Source: Pisolithus tinctorius
Taxonomy: Eukaryota; Basidiomycota; Agaricomycetes; Boletales; Pisolithaceae
NCBI GenBank assembly: GCA_024663395.1
Contig: JANFAH010000002.1
Coordinates: 4,650,001-4,714,000 of the forward strand
Length of the DNA: 64,000 bases
Reading direction: 5' to 3'
Part shown: one piece after another, positions 52,389 to 63,540 of the stretch
Position numbering within the stretch: the first letter of the stretch is position 1
Layout: each line of letters starts with the position of its first letter
The notes under the pieces: generated by a model
Database searches by the model: none
What the model saw: only the letters and a program-made list of their open reading frames with translations
Told to the model about the DNA's origin: nothing
Translations under genes and position numbers: made by a program

Positions 52389-55300
52389 CCGCCCTGGTTG
52401 ATTCCGGAGCAGAAATTTCCTGCATCGATTGGGGTTTTGTGCGAAAGCACCGAATCCCCACTCAACGCCTCGCTGAACCCATCCTCGCTAAAAATGCCGA
52501 TGGAACCCAGAACTCAAAAGGAAGAATATTGTTTTCTGCCACCCTTTACTTCCAGGTTAAAGGACTCGTTCACCAGTCCTTTTTCCATGTCATCAACTGT
52601 GGAACAGAAAACGTCATTCTGGGTCTCCCCTGGCTCCAAGAAAACAACCCTGTTGTGGACTGGAGGATGGGCATGTTATCTATCGATGAAAGAACCGATA
52701 GATCAAAAGAATTAAAACGCAACGTCTCTTCCATTGCCGTCGAAGAACCAACCGTGAATCTTGTGTCCCCCACTGAAAAGAAAGGGATAAACAAGTTCAT
52801 GGATTACGAAGAACCAGAAGACGAAACCATCCAAGCGCACTTCATGATGTCGGTTGGATAACTCGTTGAAGAAGCCAAGAAGGTTAACCCCAATAATAGC
52901 CTTCTCCGAAAAATCACCACAGCTACTGAACTGGCCCAAGAAGAACATAAAAAGAAACCGAAGGCTGTCCTTCCTGAAGAATACAAGGACTTTGCCTCGA
53001 TTTTCGAGAAACCATCTGACAGGGTCTTACCTCCGTCACAACCATATGACCATGCCATAAATCTTGTAGAGGACTTCGTCCCAAAAGTGGCCAAAGCGTA
53101 CCCCCTCTCTCCCTCTGAGCGAGAATCCGCAGAAAAGTTTGTCAAAGAAAACCTTTGAGAAGGAAAAATCCGTCCCTCAAAGTCTCCCCAAGCCGCCCCC
53201 TTCTTCTTCGTAGGAAAAAAGGATGGCTCCCTGCGACCCTGCCAAGACTACAGGTACCTGAATAAGAATACGGTGAAGGATGCATACCCCCTTCCCCTCA
53301 TTTCGGACCTAGTAGACAAACTAAAGGGAGCTTCCATCTTCACAAAGATGGATGTCAGATCGGGCTACAACAATGTCCGCATCAAAGAAGGAGACCAATG
53401 GAAAGCAGTGTTTATCATGCACAAGGGACTTTTCAAACCGACTGTTATGTTCTTCGGTCTCTGTAATTCCCCTGCCACCTTCCAACGATTCATGAACGAC
53501 TCTTTCAGAGACATGATCGCTGAAGGATGGCTGGTTGTCTATATGGATGACCTCCTTATCTTTTCAAACGACCCTGAAGAACATAAACGAAGAACCCGTC
53601 ATGTTCTCGAACGAATGAGGGAACTCTCCCTTCCCTTAAAGTTGGAAAAATGTCACTTTGATCTGACCGAAGTGGAATACCTCGGAATGATCATCAAAGA
53701 GAATACCGTCGCCATGGACCCTGTCAAAGTCCAAGGCATAGCCGACTGGCCTGTCCCAAAGAAGGTCAAGGACGTGCAATCCTTTTTAGGATTCGCAAAC
53801 TTTTACAGAAGATTTGTCCCCTACTACTCGGACATCGCATGACCACTCATCGACCTCACCAAGAAAATGGTCGATTGGAGTTGGTCCAAAAAATGCCAAG
53901 ATGCCTTTGAACTTCTCAAACGGATCTTTATGGCACAACCTACACTTCGAATGCCCGACACCTCTCGGCCATTTGCAATCACTACAGACACGTCCAAGTA
54001 CGCAACAGGAGGAATCCTCCTTCAAGAAGATTCAAATGGACAGTGGCAACCCTGTGCCTTCCTATCTCAATCGTTTAACCCTGCAGAGAGAAACTATGAC
54101 ATTTATGACAGAGAACTGCTAGGAGTTATTCGAGCACTGAAATCCTGGAGACATTACCTCCATGGATCCCCTTTCCCGGTTAAGGTCTTCACAGACCATA
54201 AAAACCTGACATACTTCAAATCACCGCAAAACTTAAATCGTCGCCAAGCCTGCTGGCTCCTCGACCTTGCAGACTTTGATTTGCAGTTAGAACACATCCC
54301 AGGTAAAGACCTGGCAGCACCAGACGCGCTCTCCCGCCGCCCTGATCATATCCCCGAGGATGATGTGGACAACAAAGGAGTTACCCTCCTTCCACAAACC
54401 TTGTTCGTCAACCTTATTGACACCAACCTTACTCTAAAGGTCGCATCATCCTCCGAGAAGGATCCTGTGGTCCAGACGGCACTTCGTGCCATTGAAAACG
54501 TCGACATGCCACTCCCATTTAAATCCCATCTCTCTGATTGGAGGTTTGACAGTGGAGTTTTACTTTACAAAGAACGGGTGTATATCCCCGATGACCCTAT
54601 CCTCCGATGGACCGTCGTATCCAACCACCATGATCATCCCTCTGCTGGACACCCTGGTGTCCTGAAAACTCGACAGCTCGTCTTGTCTGAATTCTGGTGG
54701 CCTGGACTTGCATCCTTTGTCCGGAAATACGTTGAAGGCTGTGCTGTGTGCCAGCAAAACAAAGCGAATACCCACCCCACAACACCACCTCTCACGCCTA
54801 TTCCCTCCACCTCGACCTGCCCCTTCCAACAGATCTCTTGCGATCTGGTTACCGACTTACCCATTTCACACGGTTATGATTCCCTTTTGGTCGTGGTAGA
54901 CCATGGGCTTACAAAGGGGGTAATTTTATCACCCACCAAGAAAACCACCTCCGCTGCTGACATCGCAGCACTATTTTTCAAAAAGGTCTACTCCCGCTTT
55001 GGGTTGTACGACAAAATTATATCCGATCGAGGCCCTCAATTCGCCTCTACCTTCGCAAAAGAACTGGCTTCCCTTTTAGGGTACTCCCTTGCCCTGTCAA
55101 CGGCGTATCACCCACAGACCGACGGGGAAACAGAACGTGTAAACCAAGAAGTAGAGACCTATCTCCGCATCTTCTGCCAAAACGACCCCACTTCATGGGT
55201 AACCAACCTTCCCATGGCAGAATTCGCGCACAACCATCGACCCCACTCCGTCACACATCAGTCGCCGTTCTACCTCATGTACGGCTATGAACTGAAACCC

Positions 55301-56309
55301 CTTCCATCCTTGATTGCAGAAACCCACCTTCCCGCCGCCAAGTCTAGACGCGATGAACTCAAAAAGGCTAGGGAAGAAGCCCTTGCAGCCCACGACCTAG
55401 CCAGGAAAACTATGAAAGACCGCTCGTCACAACCCTTCACCCCATTCCAGAAAGGTGATAAGGTTTGGCTAGAAGCATGCAATTTGAAATGCTCCTATGA
55501 AAATAGGAAGCTAGCACCAAAACGAGAAGGACCCTTCACCATCTCCGACATCCTATCTCCGATTACATATCGCCTCATGATTCCCTCGCGATGGAAGATT
55601 CATAACGTTTTCCATGCTTCTCTCTTATCACCCTATCGCGAAAATGATGTTCACGGACCGAACTTCCCAGCTCCACCACCTGACCTAATCAACGAGGAAG
55701 AAGAGTACGAAGTTGAAGCGATAGTCAGCCATAAAAGGTCCGGCCGTGGACACGCCTTCCTGGTCAAATGGAAAGGATACCCTTCTTCCGAAAACTCGTG
55801 GCAGAAAGAGTCACACCTTGAACATGCGGATGATATGCTCTCTGCCTATAAGAAACAATTCCCCAAAGACTTCCCCCTCCAGAAACAACCCACTCGACGC
55901 TCCACTCGTACTATCAGAAACATCTCCCTCGAAATGCCCCCTCATCATTACACCTACCCACGTGAACCCTCCCATCACCACACTCCGTTTGCTTGTCGGC
56001 AACGACAGCCCGCCAGCGATCAGATGATCGCCTCCTACTGGCTCTTCGTTGCTGATCCTGCCGTCATCGGCACTGTCTATCATGAGGTGGATGAAGATTC
56101 CCCTCTTGATCTTGTGTACCACGCCACTATTCAAGCCCTTCGGCTTGAAGAACTCTCCCGCTATGTCAATCGCCAGAATCCCCTCCTTTCCCCTGCTCGC
56201 ACTATTTTGGGTGAAATCGCCCTCCAACAGGTTCCCTTGCTCCTTAAACTTTTTGATGTCCTTGGAGGCACTGACCTCATCTATAATGTTCGTCAGTATC
56301 CAACATTGA

Positions 56310-56939
56310 TCGCACCCCCCCCCGCCCAGGTCTAGAAGACCCTCGACTGCAACTTCTCCTCCAGTTTCCTCCACATCGTCTTCCCCTCACGCACCGTCGT
56401 CATCGTCATCCTCTCATTCGTCCCGCTCCCTCCGAAGAGCTGACAGACCTCGTGCCTGCTGTTTGTCTGGCCCCAACCCTGAACCCTGCGAGTCTCACGA
56501 CTCCCCGTCTGAAGTAGACCCCGAGACTGCCTTTGGCGTCTCCCATGCAGAACTCGACTACACGTTAAACATTGTCGAAAACCTTGCGCAGCTGCCACCG
56601 TCTCCTGTGCTGAATGCTTTGACCGAGTTTGACATACCTCTTACTCTGTCTGACCCATGCTATCGTCAAGCGTGTTATGTCTGCCGCCATCTCGGCCACA
56701 TCCGCGTCAACTGTGGACTGTATGAATGTCCCCTTTGTCACGCCACTCGCCCCGGGCATACCCAGGCCCAGTGCCCTTCCATCTGCCCTCGTCGTCCTTT
56801 ACAGGACAGAATAGCAACCCCCACCCTGGTAGACGATCATACCCTCGTTGGGAGCGAGGATAACGACTTGTACGACAACGATTTTGATTTTGATGACTCC
56901 GCCATCAGTAACATGACTGGAGAGCCTTACGGAGAGTAG
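56310..56939 (+). pseudogene. 3' zinc-knuckle region of Gypsy-2
   Basis: In the frame after pol, open from 56310, it has a Ser/Pro-rich stretch and then VENLAQLP and LTEFDIPLTLSDPC. Two zinc knuckles follow (CYVCRHLGHIRVNC and CPLCHATRPGHTQAQC), then an acidic tail (DLYDNDFDFDD). No ATG is suitably placed. The frame differs by one base from pol, and the two overlap at a run of nine C (56315-56323), where a one-base length change would fuse them. It corresponds in position to the third ORF of Gypsy-1. Confidence 0.7.
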
Positions 56940-56963
56940 TTGAAGTCGGGGACTTCAATGCTT

Positions 56964-56973
56964 AGAAAGGGGG
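56964..56973 (+). other. Polypurine tract of Gypsy-2
   Basis: AGAAAGGGGG ends three bases before the 3' LTR, as in Gypsy-1. Confidence 0.75.
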
Positions 56974-56976
56974 TAA

Positions 56977-57427
56977 TGTTACGTTTCTCCCCTAACTTTT
57001 CCTTTTCTGCTGTACGTTTACCTCGTTTGTGATCCGTTGGACTTAGTTTCCTTTTAGAGCCGTCTTCTCTCTGATCCGACGGCTCTCTATTCCCACCACT
57101 AGCGTAACTGACTCGTTACATGCTTAGGACATGTGTCATCATTGTTCAACCAATGGCGTAGTTACCTTGTTACATGCGGACACCTCATGGTCCATTTCCG
57201 TGTAGTATTTAGACTGCCGGCTCAAGTCCTGGAAACCCAGACTTGAGCTGCTCAATTATACGCAGCGTTCTCAGAACTTCGCCCTCAGTGTCCCTCACCA
57301 GGACCACTCTTACTGGCGTTGCCTTAAATCCTCTGTCGTTTACAGAGGTTACTGCAGCCATTGCTCAGTAGAAACCTTAGCCTGCATTTGAGCTCTCCCT
57401 ACGTCTTGACTTCAGTCGAGCATAACA
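56977..57427 (+). repeat. 3' LTR of Gypsy-2
   Basis: 451 bp without indels against the 5' LTR. All 13 substitutions are CG versus TG or CA. Confidence 0.97.
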
Positions 57428-57566
57428 ACTGAATAATGCACTTCAAAAAATTGTAAGGTTTGGGATTATTCTCTTCTCAAGCTCACACATGCAAAGTGAA
57501 CCATATAGTATTCACATGGTAAGACATAAAAAAAAGAATGAATATACATGAGATTTACAAGACATG

Positions 57567-58271
57567 TGTCAAGTCTAGGCCTACTCTGACAAACTCCAAT
57601 GCTTAACAAGGTCTGGGGAGAGGTGCAGAAGTGAGTCTGACACAGACAATCAGAACTCCAACTAGTGGAGGATCAGCAGGGATGAAGTCCACTGAAGCAG
57701 AAGTGGAGCAGGGTGAGGGCATCAGCTTTAGCTCATGTGCTACCCTCTTGCATGATCCCAGCCCTCATATTTCAGAGGAAGAGACCAGATGGAAGATCAG
57801 AGATAACTCCAACAGACAGAAGACAGAGAGATATGGAGTAGGAACTTTGGTGATATTCATACTGAAGAAGAGTGGAGTACTGTACATGCTTTTATACTAC
57901 TATGGAGGTACAGTAACTGGAATCAGAACTGACATACAGAGACTTCTAAATTTTCAAGTAAAAACTTCCTGGATGATGAATGAAGGGAAGCCAGAGAACA
58001 TATGACAGGTAACATTACAAACCAAAAAGGAAACAGTCTAGGCACTGAAGGTGCACATGCTGTCAAGGAGAAGTCCAAAAGATGGTCACATGATCTCTTG
58101 GAAGATGGTCCATGTGGTTTGATGGTATACTGGTACAAGTCCAACAGAAGGCAGAGTGGAGGAGACTTGTAAACAGTAGAGTGTGGGTGGAGTTGGTGTG
58201 GAGTGAGTGAATGACCAGTGGAGTAGGGTGTGGAGCAAGTAGGGACTTAGGATAAATGCATGGTCATGACA
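57567..58271 (+). mobile_element. Solo LTR, 705 bp
   Basis: Starts TGTCAAGTC, ends GGTCATGACA, and is flanked on both sides by ACATG (57562-57566, 58272-58276). It is similar over its whole length to 59002-59693 and, inverted, to the split copy at 31290-33733. CpG-free. No internal domain of the parent is present. Confidence 0.9.
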
Positions 58272-58329
58272 ACATGTCTTATATATGAGCAGGGCATGTG
58301 ATACTAGGTATCACATGCCAGTAATAACA

Positions 58330-58420
58330 GATCACTGCAAGCATTTCACAATTTTTCATGAGCAAACATGTTGAAAAAAAATTGAAGGAAGAGATAACAT
58401 GTTATAATGGATGTTTCCAC
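58330..58420 (+). repeat. Inverted repeat partner of 59740-59830
   Basis: CACTGCAAGCATT.CACAATTTTTCATGA..AAACATGTTGAA and the following ATTGAAGGAAGAGATA block reappear inverted at about 59740-59830. Probably the terminal inverted repeats of a DNA transposon into which two LTR elements later inserted. Confidence 0.65.
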
Positions 58421-58430
58421 AGACAAAGTC

Positions 58431-58881
58431 TGTTACATTTCACCCCTAACTTTCCTTCTTCACTGTACGTTTACCTTGCTTTTGATCCGTTGGACATGAT
58501 TTCCTTTTTGAGCCATCTTCTCTCTGATCCGACAGCTCCTTATTCCCACCACTAGTGTTACTCCCTCGTTACATGCTTAGGACATGTGTCATCATTGTTC
58601 AACCAATGGCGTACTTACCTCTTTACATGCGGATGCCTCATGGTCTGCTTTCGTGTAGTATTTAGACTGCCGGCTCAAGTCCTGGAAACCCAGACTTGAG
58701 CTGCTCAATCATACGCAGCGTTCTCAGAACTTCGCCCTCAGTGTCCCTAACAAGGACCACTCTTACTGGCATTGCCCTAAAATCCTCTGTCGTTTACAGA
58801 GGTTACTGCAGCTGTTGCTCAGTAGAAACCTTAGTCTGTGTTTGAGCTCTCCCTACATCTTGACTTCGGTCGAGCATAACA
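58431..58881 (+). mobile_element. Solo LTR of the Gypsy-2 family
   Basis: 451 bp, TGTTACATTT to AGCATAACA, flanked by AAGTC on both sides (58426-58430, 58882-58886). More diverged from the Gypsy-2 LTRs than these are from each other. The self-priming segment (CAGACTTGAGCT) is kept. Formed by recombination between two LTRs. Confidence 0.95.
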
Positions 58882-59001
58882 AAGTCCAAAAATAATACTT
58901 CATTTTCTTTGCCTTCTCCACCAGCAAACATGAATTGTTAGTAATTGTCATTAGACTAGAAGCTAATAGTCATTACCACCAATTAATGTTTATAGGTCAG
59001 A

Positions 59002-59693
59002 TGTCAAGTCCAGGCCTACTCCAACCAACTCCAATGCTAGATAAGGTCTGGAGAGCAGTTCAGAAGCAAGTCCAACTCAAAGGAACTGAACTCCAACTGG
59101 TGGAGTGTTGGCAGGAACAAAGTCCACTGAGACAAAGGCAGAGCAGAGTGAGGGTGTCAGGTTTAGCTTGTGCACTACCCCCTTGCATGATCTCAGCCCT
59201 CATATTTCAGAGGGAGAGAACAGTTGGACAGTCAGAGGTAACTCTGACAGGCAGAAGATGGAGACAGAGGGAGTAAGAACTAAGTCAATATTCATACTGA
59301 AGAACAGCAGAGTATGATACATGCTTTTATACTACTACAGAGGTACAGTAACCAGAATTGGAACTGACAAATGGAGACTCATAAAATTTCAAGTAAAACT
59401 TCCTAGACAACAAATGAAGGGTAGACAGAGGACATATGAATGGGTAACATAGTACATCCCAAAAAGGGAACAGTCCAGGCACTGGACCATGCTGTGGAGT
59501 ACCTGACTGTGTACTGTTGGGGAGAAGTCTGAAGGGTAGTCACATGACCCCTCAGAGAATGGTCTGCATGGTCCAGTAGGAGTGCAGTACAAGTCTGACA
59601 GCAGTCAGAGCAGAGATGGTTCATAAATGACAGGAGGTGGGCAGAGTTGGTGCAGAGTGAGTGAAGACTTAGAATGAACACACAGTCATGACA
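59002..59693 (+). mobile_element. Solo LTR, 692 bp
   Basis: Starts TGTCAAGTCC, ends GTCATGACA, with TCAGA on both sides (58997-59001, 59694-59698). Second full copy of the 57567 family, with indels and many substitutions against it. Confidence 0.9.
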
Positions 59694-59739
59694 TCAGACA
59701 TGCAAAGAAAATAAATTATTACTTTTGGGTTTTTTGTTT

Positions 59740-59830
59740 GAAAATATCCAAAATAACATTGTATCTCTTCCTTCAATTTTTTTCAACATGTTTGGTCATG
59801 AAAAATTGTGCAATGCTTGCAGTGAGATGC
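59740..59830 (-). repeat. Inverted repeat partner of 58330-58420
   Basis: Reverse complement matches with a few mismatches over about 85 bp (TATCTCTTCCTTCAATTTTTT, CAACATGTTTGGTCATG, AATGCTTGCAGTGA). No unambiguous target duplication was found outside. Confidence 0.65.
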
Positions 59831-61008
59831 TATTTTAGGGTAGACCCCTAACAAGACAGAAGAGAGGATAATATTGTGGGCAGTTGCAAGGTAGTGAAAA
59901 ACTAAAGATACAGAGTATCACACTTCTAGCTATATACCACCTGATGGAGGGTGCACAGTAACTCTGTATGTAGTAAGGTCACTGCAGAACAAACAATGAA
60001 ATAGAAATGAGTCAGCATGACTCAGTAGCAAGGGAATGAGGCCCAAACCAACTGCACTATCAGACATGTGCAGTGAGGGGGTGGAGTCATGATGAAGATG
60101 AAACAAACAAATACATCCTACACTGGTAGAGTAAGAGATGGGATAGGGGAAACATACAAGTGAACAATCAGACCACAGTTGGATGCAGTGTCAACAACAA
60201 GACAATAATGCCATAGGGACTGTTGGAGTCCACAAGGCTCTTCCAGAGATGAAATGAGATCCAGACTGTGCTCCAGACAACAACCACAACTACTGTGACA
60301 ACTCCTACCAGGATTCACATCACTGCATAAGTGTCACATGACCAAAAACAGTAAGTCAGTGGGTCAAGGCATAACACATCCAAGCTGGTCAGGTGTTCAA
60401 TCAGCCCATTCAACCTGAGCCTTGTAGTGTATAGCCAGCTGCTTCCATCTGCATTTAGGGCTGGAACTTGTAAGGAATGATTGTCTTTTGCCATAGTGGG
60501 TATTGTTGCTGCATAATAACTCTTTTGGAATTAGAGTGCAAGAGTGGGACTCATAACCTAATGAAGGCATGAGTTCTACACTATGTCAGTACCAAGTAAA
60601 TAAATGGAAATGTAGCTATACTCACCTCAGTTTACAAAGTAGTCACTAAGGTGGAAAAGAACAGTGCAGAAAATTTATAGTATCATAATTAGTAAGCACA
60701 ATGACATCAGAATTTAATTCTGAAAGTTGGAGAAAAACTCTGGGCACTCAGAGTGAAATTCCAAGACATTACCATAACTCCAGAATGCATACTCAACATG
60801 ATGAACCCTATATTTGGGAGCAATGGACAATTGTTATTTGCAGTCCAATGACGATCCCCACACCCCACAGATGTATGACCTGATCCATTTATGATGTACC
60901 CATCTTTCAATATTGTAAGAGTAATGTGAAGTATTCATGCTCACCTCAGTCATGGGTGGACAGCAACAACATCTGAGACACCAGGTGTTGAACCTCTTGG
61001 TACATAAC
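59831..61008. other. CpG-poor region without recognised genes
   Basis: No motif, transposase or repeat family recognised. Open frames are short. It ends at ATAAC before the short solo LTR. Confidence 0.4.
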
Positions 61009-61209
61009 TGTAGAAATATCTGTAGGCTACTACAGGATGTCAGTATAGTAGAATACTTGTAATATGAATGGACTTACCCTCAATAGTGAACAAACTACTG
61101 AGGGAATACTAGTAGAAAATACTACAAGTTTGTGCGCTTTTTGTGCTTATGTAAGCACACTAGCACCGCACCCAAGTACCAACAAACAGTGGCACTTTAC
61201 ATTCCAACA
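61009..61209 (+). mobile_element. Short solo LTR, copy 3 (201 bp)
   Basis: Starts TGTAGAAATATCTGTAGGC, ends ATTCCAACA, with ATAAC on both sides (61004-61008, 61210-61214). It has the same inner hairpin as copy 1 with one mismatch (CCCTCAATAG / CTACTGAGGG). Normal CpG content resumes right after it. Confidence 0.9.
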
Positions 61210-61718
61210 ATAACAAAAGGATGTTCTTGTTGTGAGACATGATACAACCTTGTAAGTAACAAGCACATATAAGTACGAGACATTAGGAAACAAAATAGAA
61301 ACAAAGACGCGAAGATAAGATGTACGAGCGATAATAATGATAAGATGTGAAAATGGGAATGGAAGGTTGTTCTCACAGCTCGAGCGGACGTGTTGGGACA
61401 GAAACGGACTACGCACGACTTGCCAAATCGAATATGCATTACTTACAGTAATTGCAGTTCTATTACACTGCCTAGTAAAGAGAGCTTCCCTCCACATATA
61501 TGTGTTGCCACGTTTTCACTGGATTGGTGGGGAATTCCACAAGCTGCTTATAACAACCGCGATCATGTACGTACTGGCTGTTACTAATAGCAACTGTCAA
61601 TCGATAACTGATTCAGTCGCTTGGAGGGCCGGAATGGCGCTCCTTGAGTCGCCGGCTGACTTCTCTTCCTTTCTTGACAGCCCCGTTTACTGTATCCTGC
61701 TTGGTGATTGTTGAGAAA
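61210..61718. promoter_or_regulatory. Upstream region of MFS-2
   Basis: The last 180 bp are alignable with the region before MFS-1 (CATGTACGTACTGGCTGTTACTAATA.CAA; TTGACAGCCCCGTTTACTG), so both genes carry the same proximal promoter. No individual box can be named with confidence. Confidence 0.4.
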
Positions 61719-63540
61719 ATGACCACCGATGAAAGCACCCCCCTACTAGAAAACACGCAAGCGAAGGCAAAGACACCCCTGCCTAAAACACAGCTGGGAC
61801 TTGTCTTGTTCGTCCTTTTCACCGAGCCCATGTCAGCGCAATACATCTTCCCATTCATAAATCAGGTGAGTAAAACGTGGATATGATCGCTGTAGGGCAT
61901 CGTGGGGGCTGATTTGGGCGACACAAAACTGGATGGCATCTGTAGCTAATAAGGGAGCTAGGCGTTACCGGTGGAGACGATCGCAAGATAGGATATTATG
62001 CTGGCATTATTGTGAGTAGTCATCTAGCAACTTTCTTCCCTTTTCGTGTTAGCGTTCGACTACATCCAGGCCCTTGGAGTGCATTTTCATGATATATATG
62101 TATGCGTTCTATTCTCACACGGCCTATAGGAGTCTCTGTTTTTCGTCACCCAAGCACTGACGGTCTTGAGCTGGAGTCGCTTATCCGATCATGTCGGCCG
62201 GAAACCCGTATTACTTGTCGGTCTCATGGGTCTGAGCATGTCCAATCTATGTTTTGGACTATCCAGAACATTCTGGGCACTCGTCGCAAGGTAAGAATTC
62301 TCGTAGTGCACTCAGTTTGAACTGTAATCTGGATTCTGACCATAGTCGATGCATTGCTGGAGCCTTAAATGGTAATGCCGGCGTGATGAAAAGCATCATA
62401 GGGGAAATAACAGACAACACCAACATGGCCCGGGCGTTTGCACTTCTCCCTATCGTTTTCTCTGTTGGTGCTTCAATTGCGTACGTAAATGTGTTCCTAT
62501 GCCCGCCGGGTGCTGAATATCAGGCACTTGACAGTCCTCTTTTTGGAGGCGGGTTGGCGAAGCCGCATGACCATTGGCCCGAGCTCTTCTCAGGGTCGTT
62601 CTGGGTGCAATACCCGTACTTCCTTCCTTGTCTTGTATCCGCTTCGTACGCTGCATTCTCATTCTTCATAACTGCGCTGTTCTTGGGGGAGGTGAGCCGG
62701 TGACATATACCTATGTTGAATGGCTAACCACCGTAGAATATAGTCACTACCCTCGAAACGACACGAGAAAATCCCACATCCAGAGCTACCCTCAATAGAT
62801 GCTCAGGTTGACCCAGGTAGTTCTCCTGTACCAATCGGTACACTACTCAAAACCTATTCGGTGATGATACCCATCGCAAATTATGGTATACTGGCTCTCG
62901 TCGACATTGGCTTTTTCGCTCTTGTGCCCTTGTTTTACTCAAGCCCCATTGAAATTGGGGGATTGGGACTGTCACCATTCGCCATTGGCATGTGCATGAT
63001 GGCATTTGGCATTGGCAACGGCCTGTTTCAAATGCTGGTCACGGCTCGGGCAGTAGATCGTTTTGGTGCAAGGAGGGTGTTTTGTTCGACCATACTTGCA
63101 TTCTTCCCTATCATTGCTACGTTCCCGATTATGAATTGGGTTATCCAAGTTCAAAAGGAAGTTGGTCCAGCCATCTGGACACTCATCGTTACTCAGCTAC
63201 TCTTGTGGTCAGTGGTTAATATGTCCTATGGTATGTGACCCATTACTCGATATAGTGAGCAGATTCCCCGTTCAATTGATAAATCACAGGTGTTATCTTC
63301 GTGTTTATCACGAGGGCTTCGCCAAATAAGTACTCGCTCGGTACAATGAATGGTCTCAGCCAAACTACGACGTCGTTTGCAAGGGCAATGGGGCCAGCAG
63401 CATTCACTTCGTTGTTTGCGTTCTCAAAAGAATACAACTTACTTGGAGGAAATCTGGTATACATTGTGCTCCTGATCGTTTTATGTTTGTTAGTCTTCTT
63501 GTCGAGGTGCCTTCCGGAGTTGAAGAAAGACGAGCCGTAA
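61719..63540 (+). CDS. MFS transporter, DHA1/ZIFL-like, MFS-2
   Basis: Exons 61719-61865, 61946-62011, 62130-62290, 62346-62480, 62535-62691, 62744-63230 and 63290-63540 join in phase to 467 residues. Each exon has exactly the length of its MFS-1 counterpart. Motif A appears as WSRLSDHVGRKP; RCIAGALNGNAGVMKSIIGE, IANYGILALVDIGFFALVP and SPFAIGMCMMAFGIGNG are well kept. Differences concentrate in the central loop (SLPSKRHEKIPHPELPS) and the C-terminal tail (PELKKDEP). A 12-segment proton-linked exporter or facilitator in a membrane is expected; the substrate is unknown. It is intact and separated from MFS-1 by the transposon block. Confidence 0.85.

Larger units (their letters stand above)
50384..56335 (+). 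pseudogene. pol: Pol of Gypsy-2, interrupted, with three stops
   Basis: The first part (50384-50540) reads up to the segment before the protease. The 1.85-kb repeat follows. The frame resumes at 52389 with the protease active site LVDSGAE. Next come RT with [10 protein letters not shown] (about 53539), RNase H with TDTSKYATGG, LLGVIRALK and FTDHKNLTYF, the integrase zinc finger (HDHPSAGHPG, C..C), and the integrase core (SCDLVTD, ISDRGPQFAS, QTDGETERVN). The chromodomain lies at about 55700-55850 (EVEAIVSHK, FLVKWKGY). Stops are TAA 52859, TGA 53156 and TGA 53840, all in one frame; the TGA stops fit CGA to TGA. After the chromodomain the frame continues for about 150 codons to 56335. Confidence 0.95.
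48734..57427 (+). mobile_element. Gypsy-2, Ty3/Gypsy chromovirus with nested insertion (defective)
   Basis: An 8,694-bp element (about 6.84 kb without the nested repeat). It has 451-bp LTRs, a perfect ACTGA target duplication, a self-priming PBS, gag, pol with chromodomain, a 3' zinc-knuckle region and a purine tract. It is disabled by a gag frameshift, three pol stops, the insertion at 50541-52388 and a break at a C9 run. The LTRs differ at 13 sites, all CG against TG/CA. It sits in CpG-poor DNA but still has many CpG, so it came in after the surrounding sequence had decayed. Confidence 0.97.

Noticed and set aside
48734..57427. RIP of the Neurospora type as cause of decay
   Set aside because: The observed LTR changes are all at CpG; CpA-directed changes typical of classical RIP were not seen among them.
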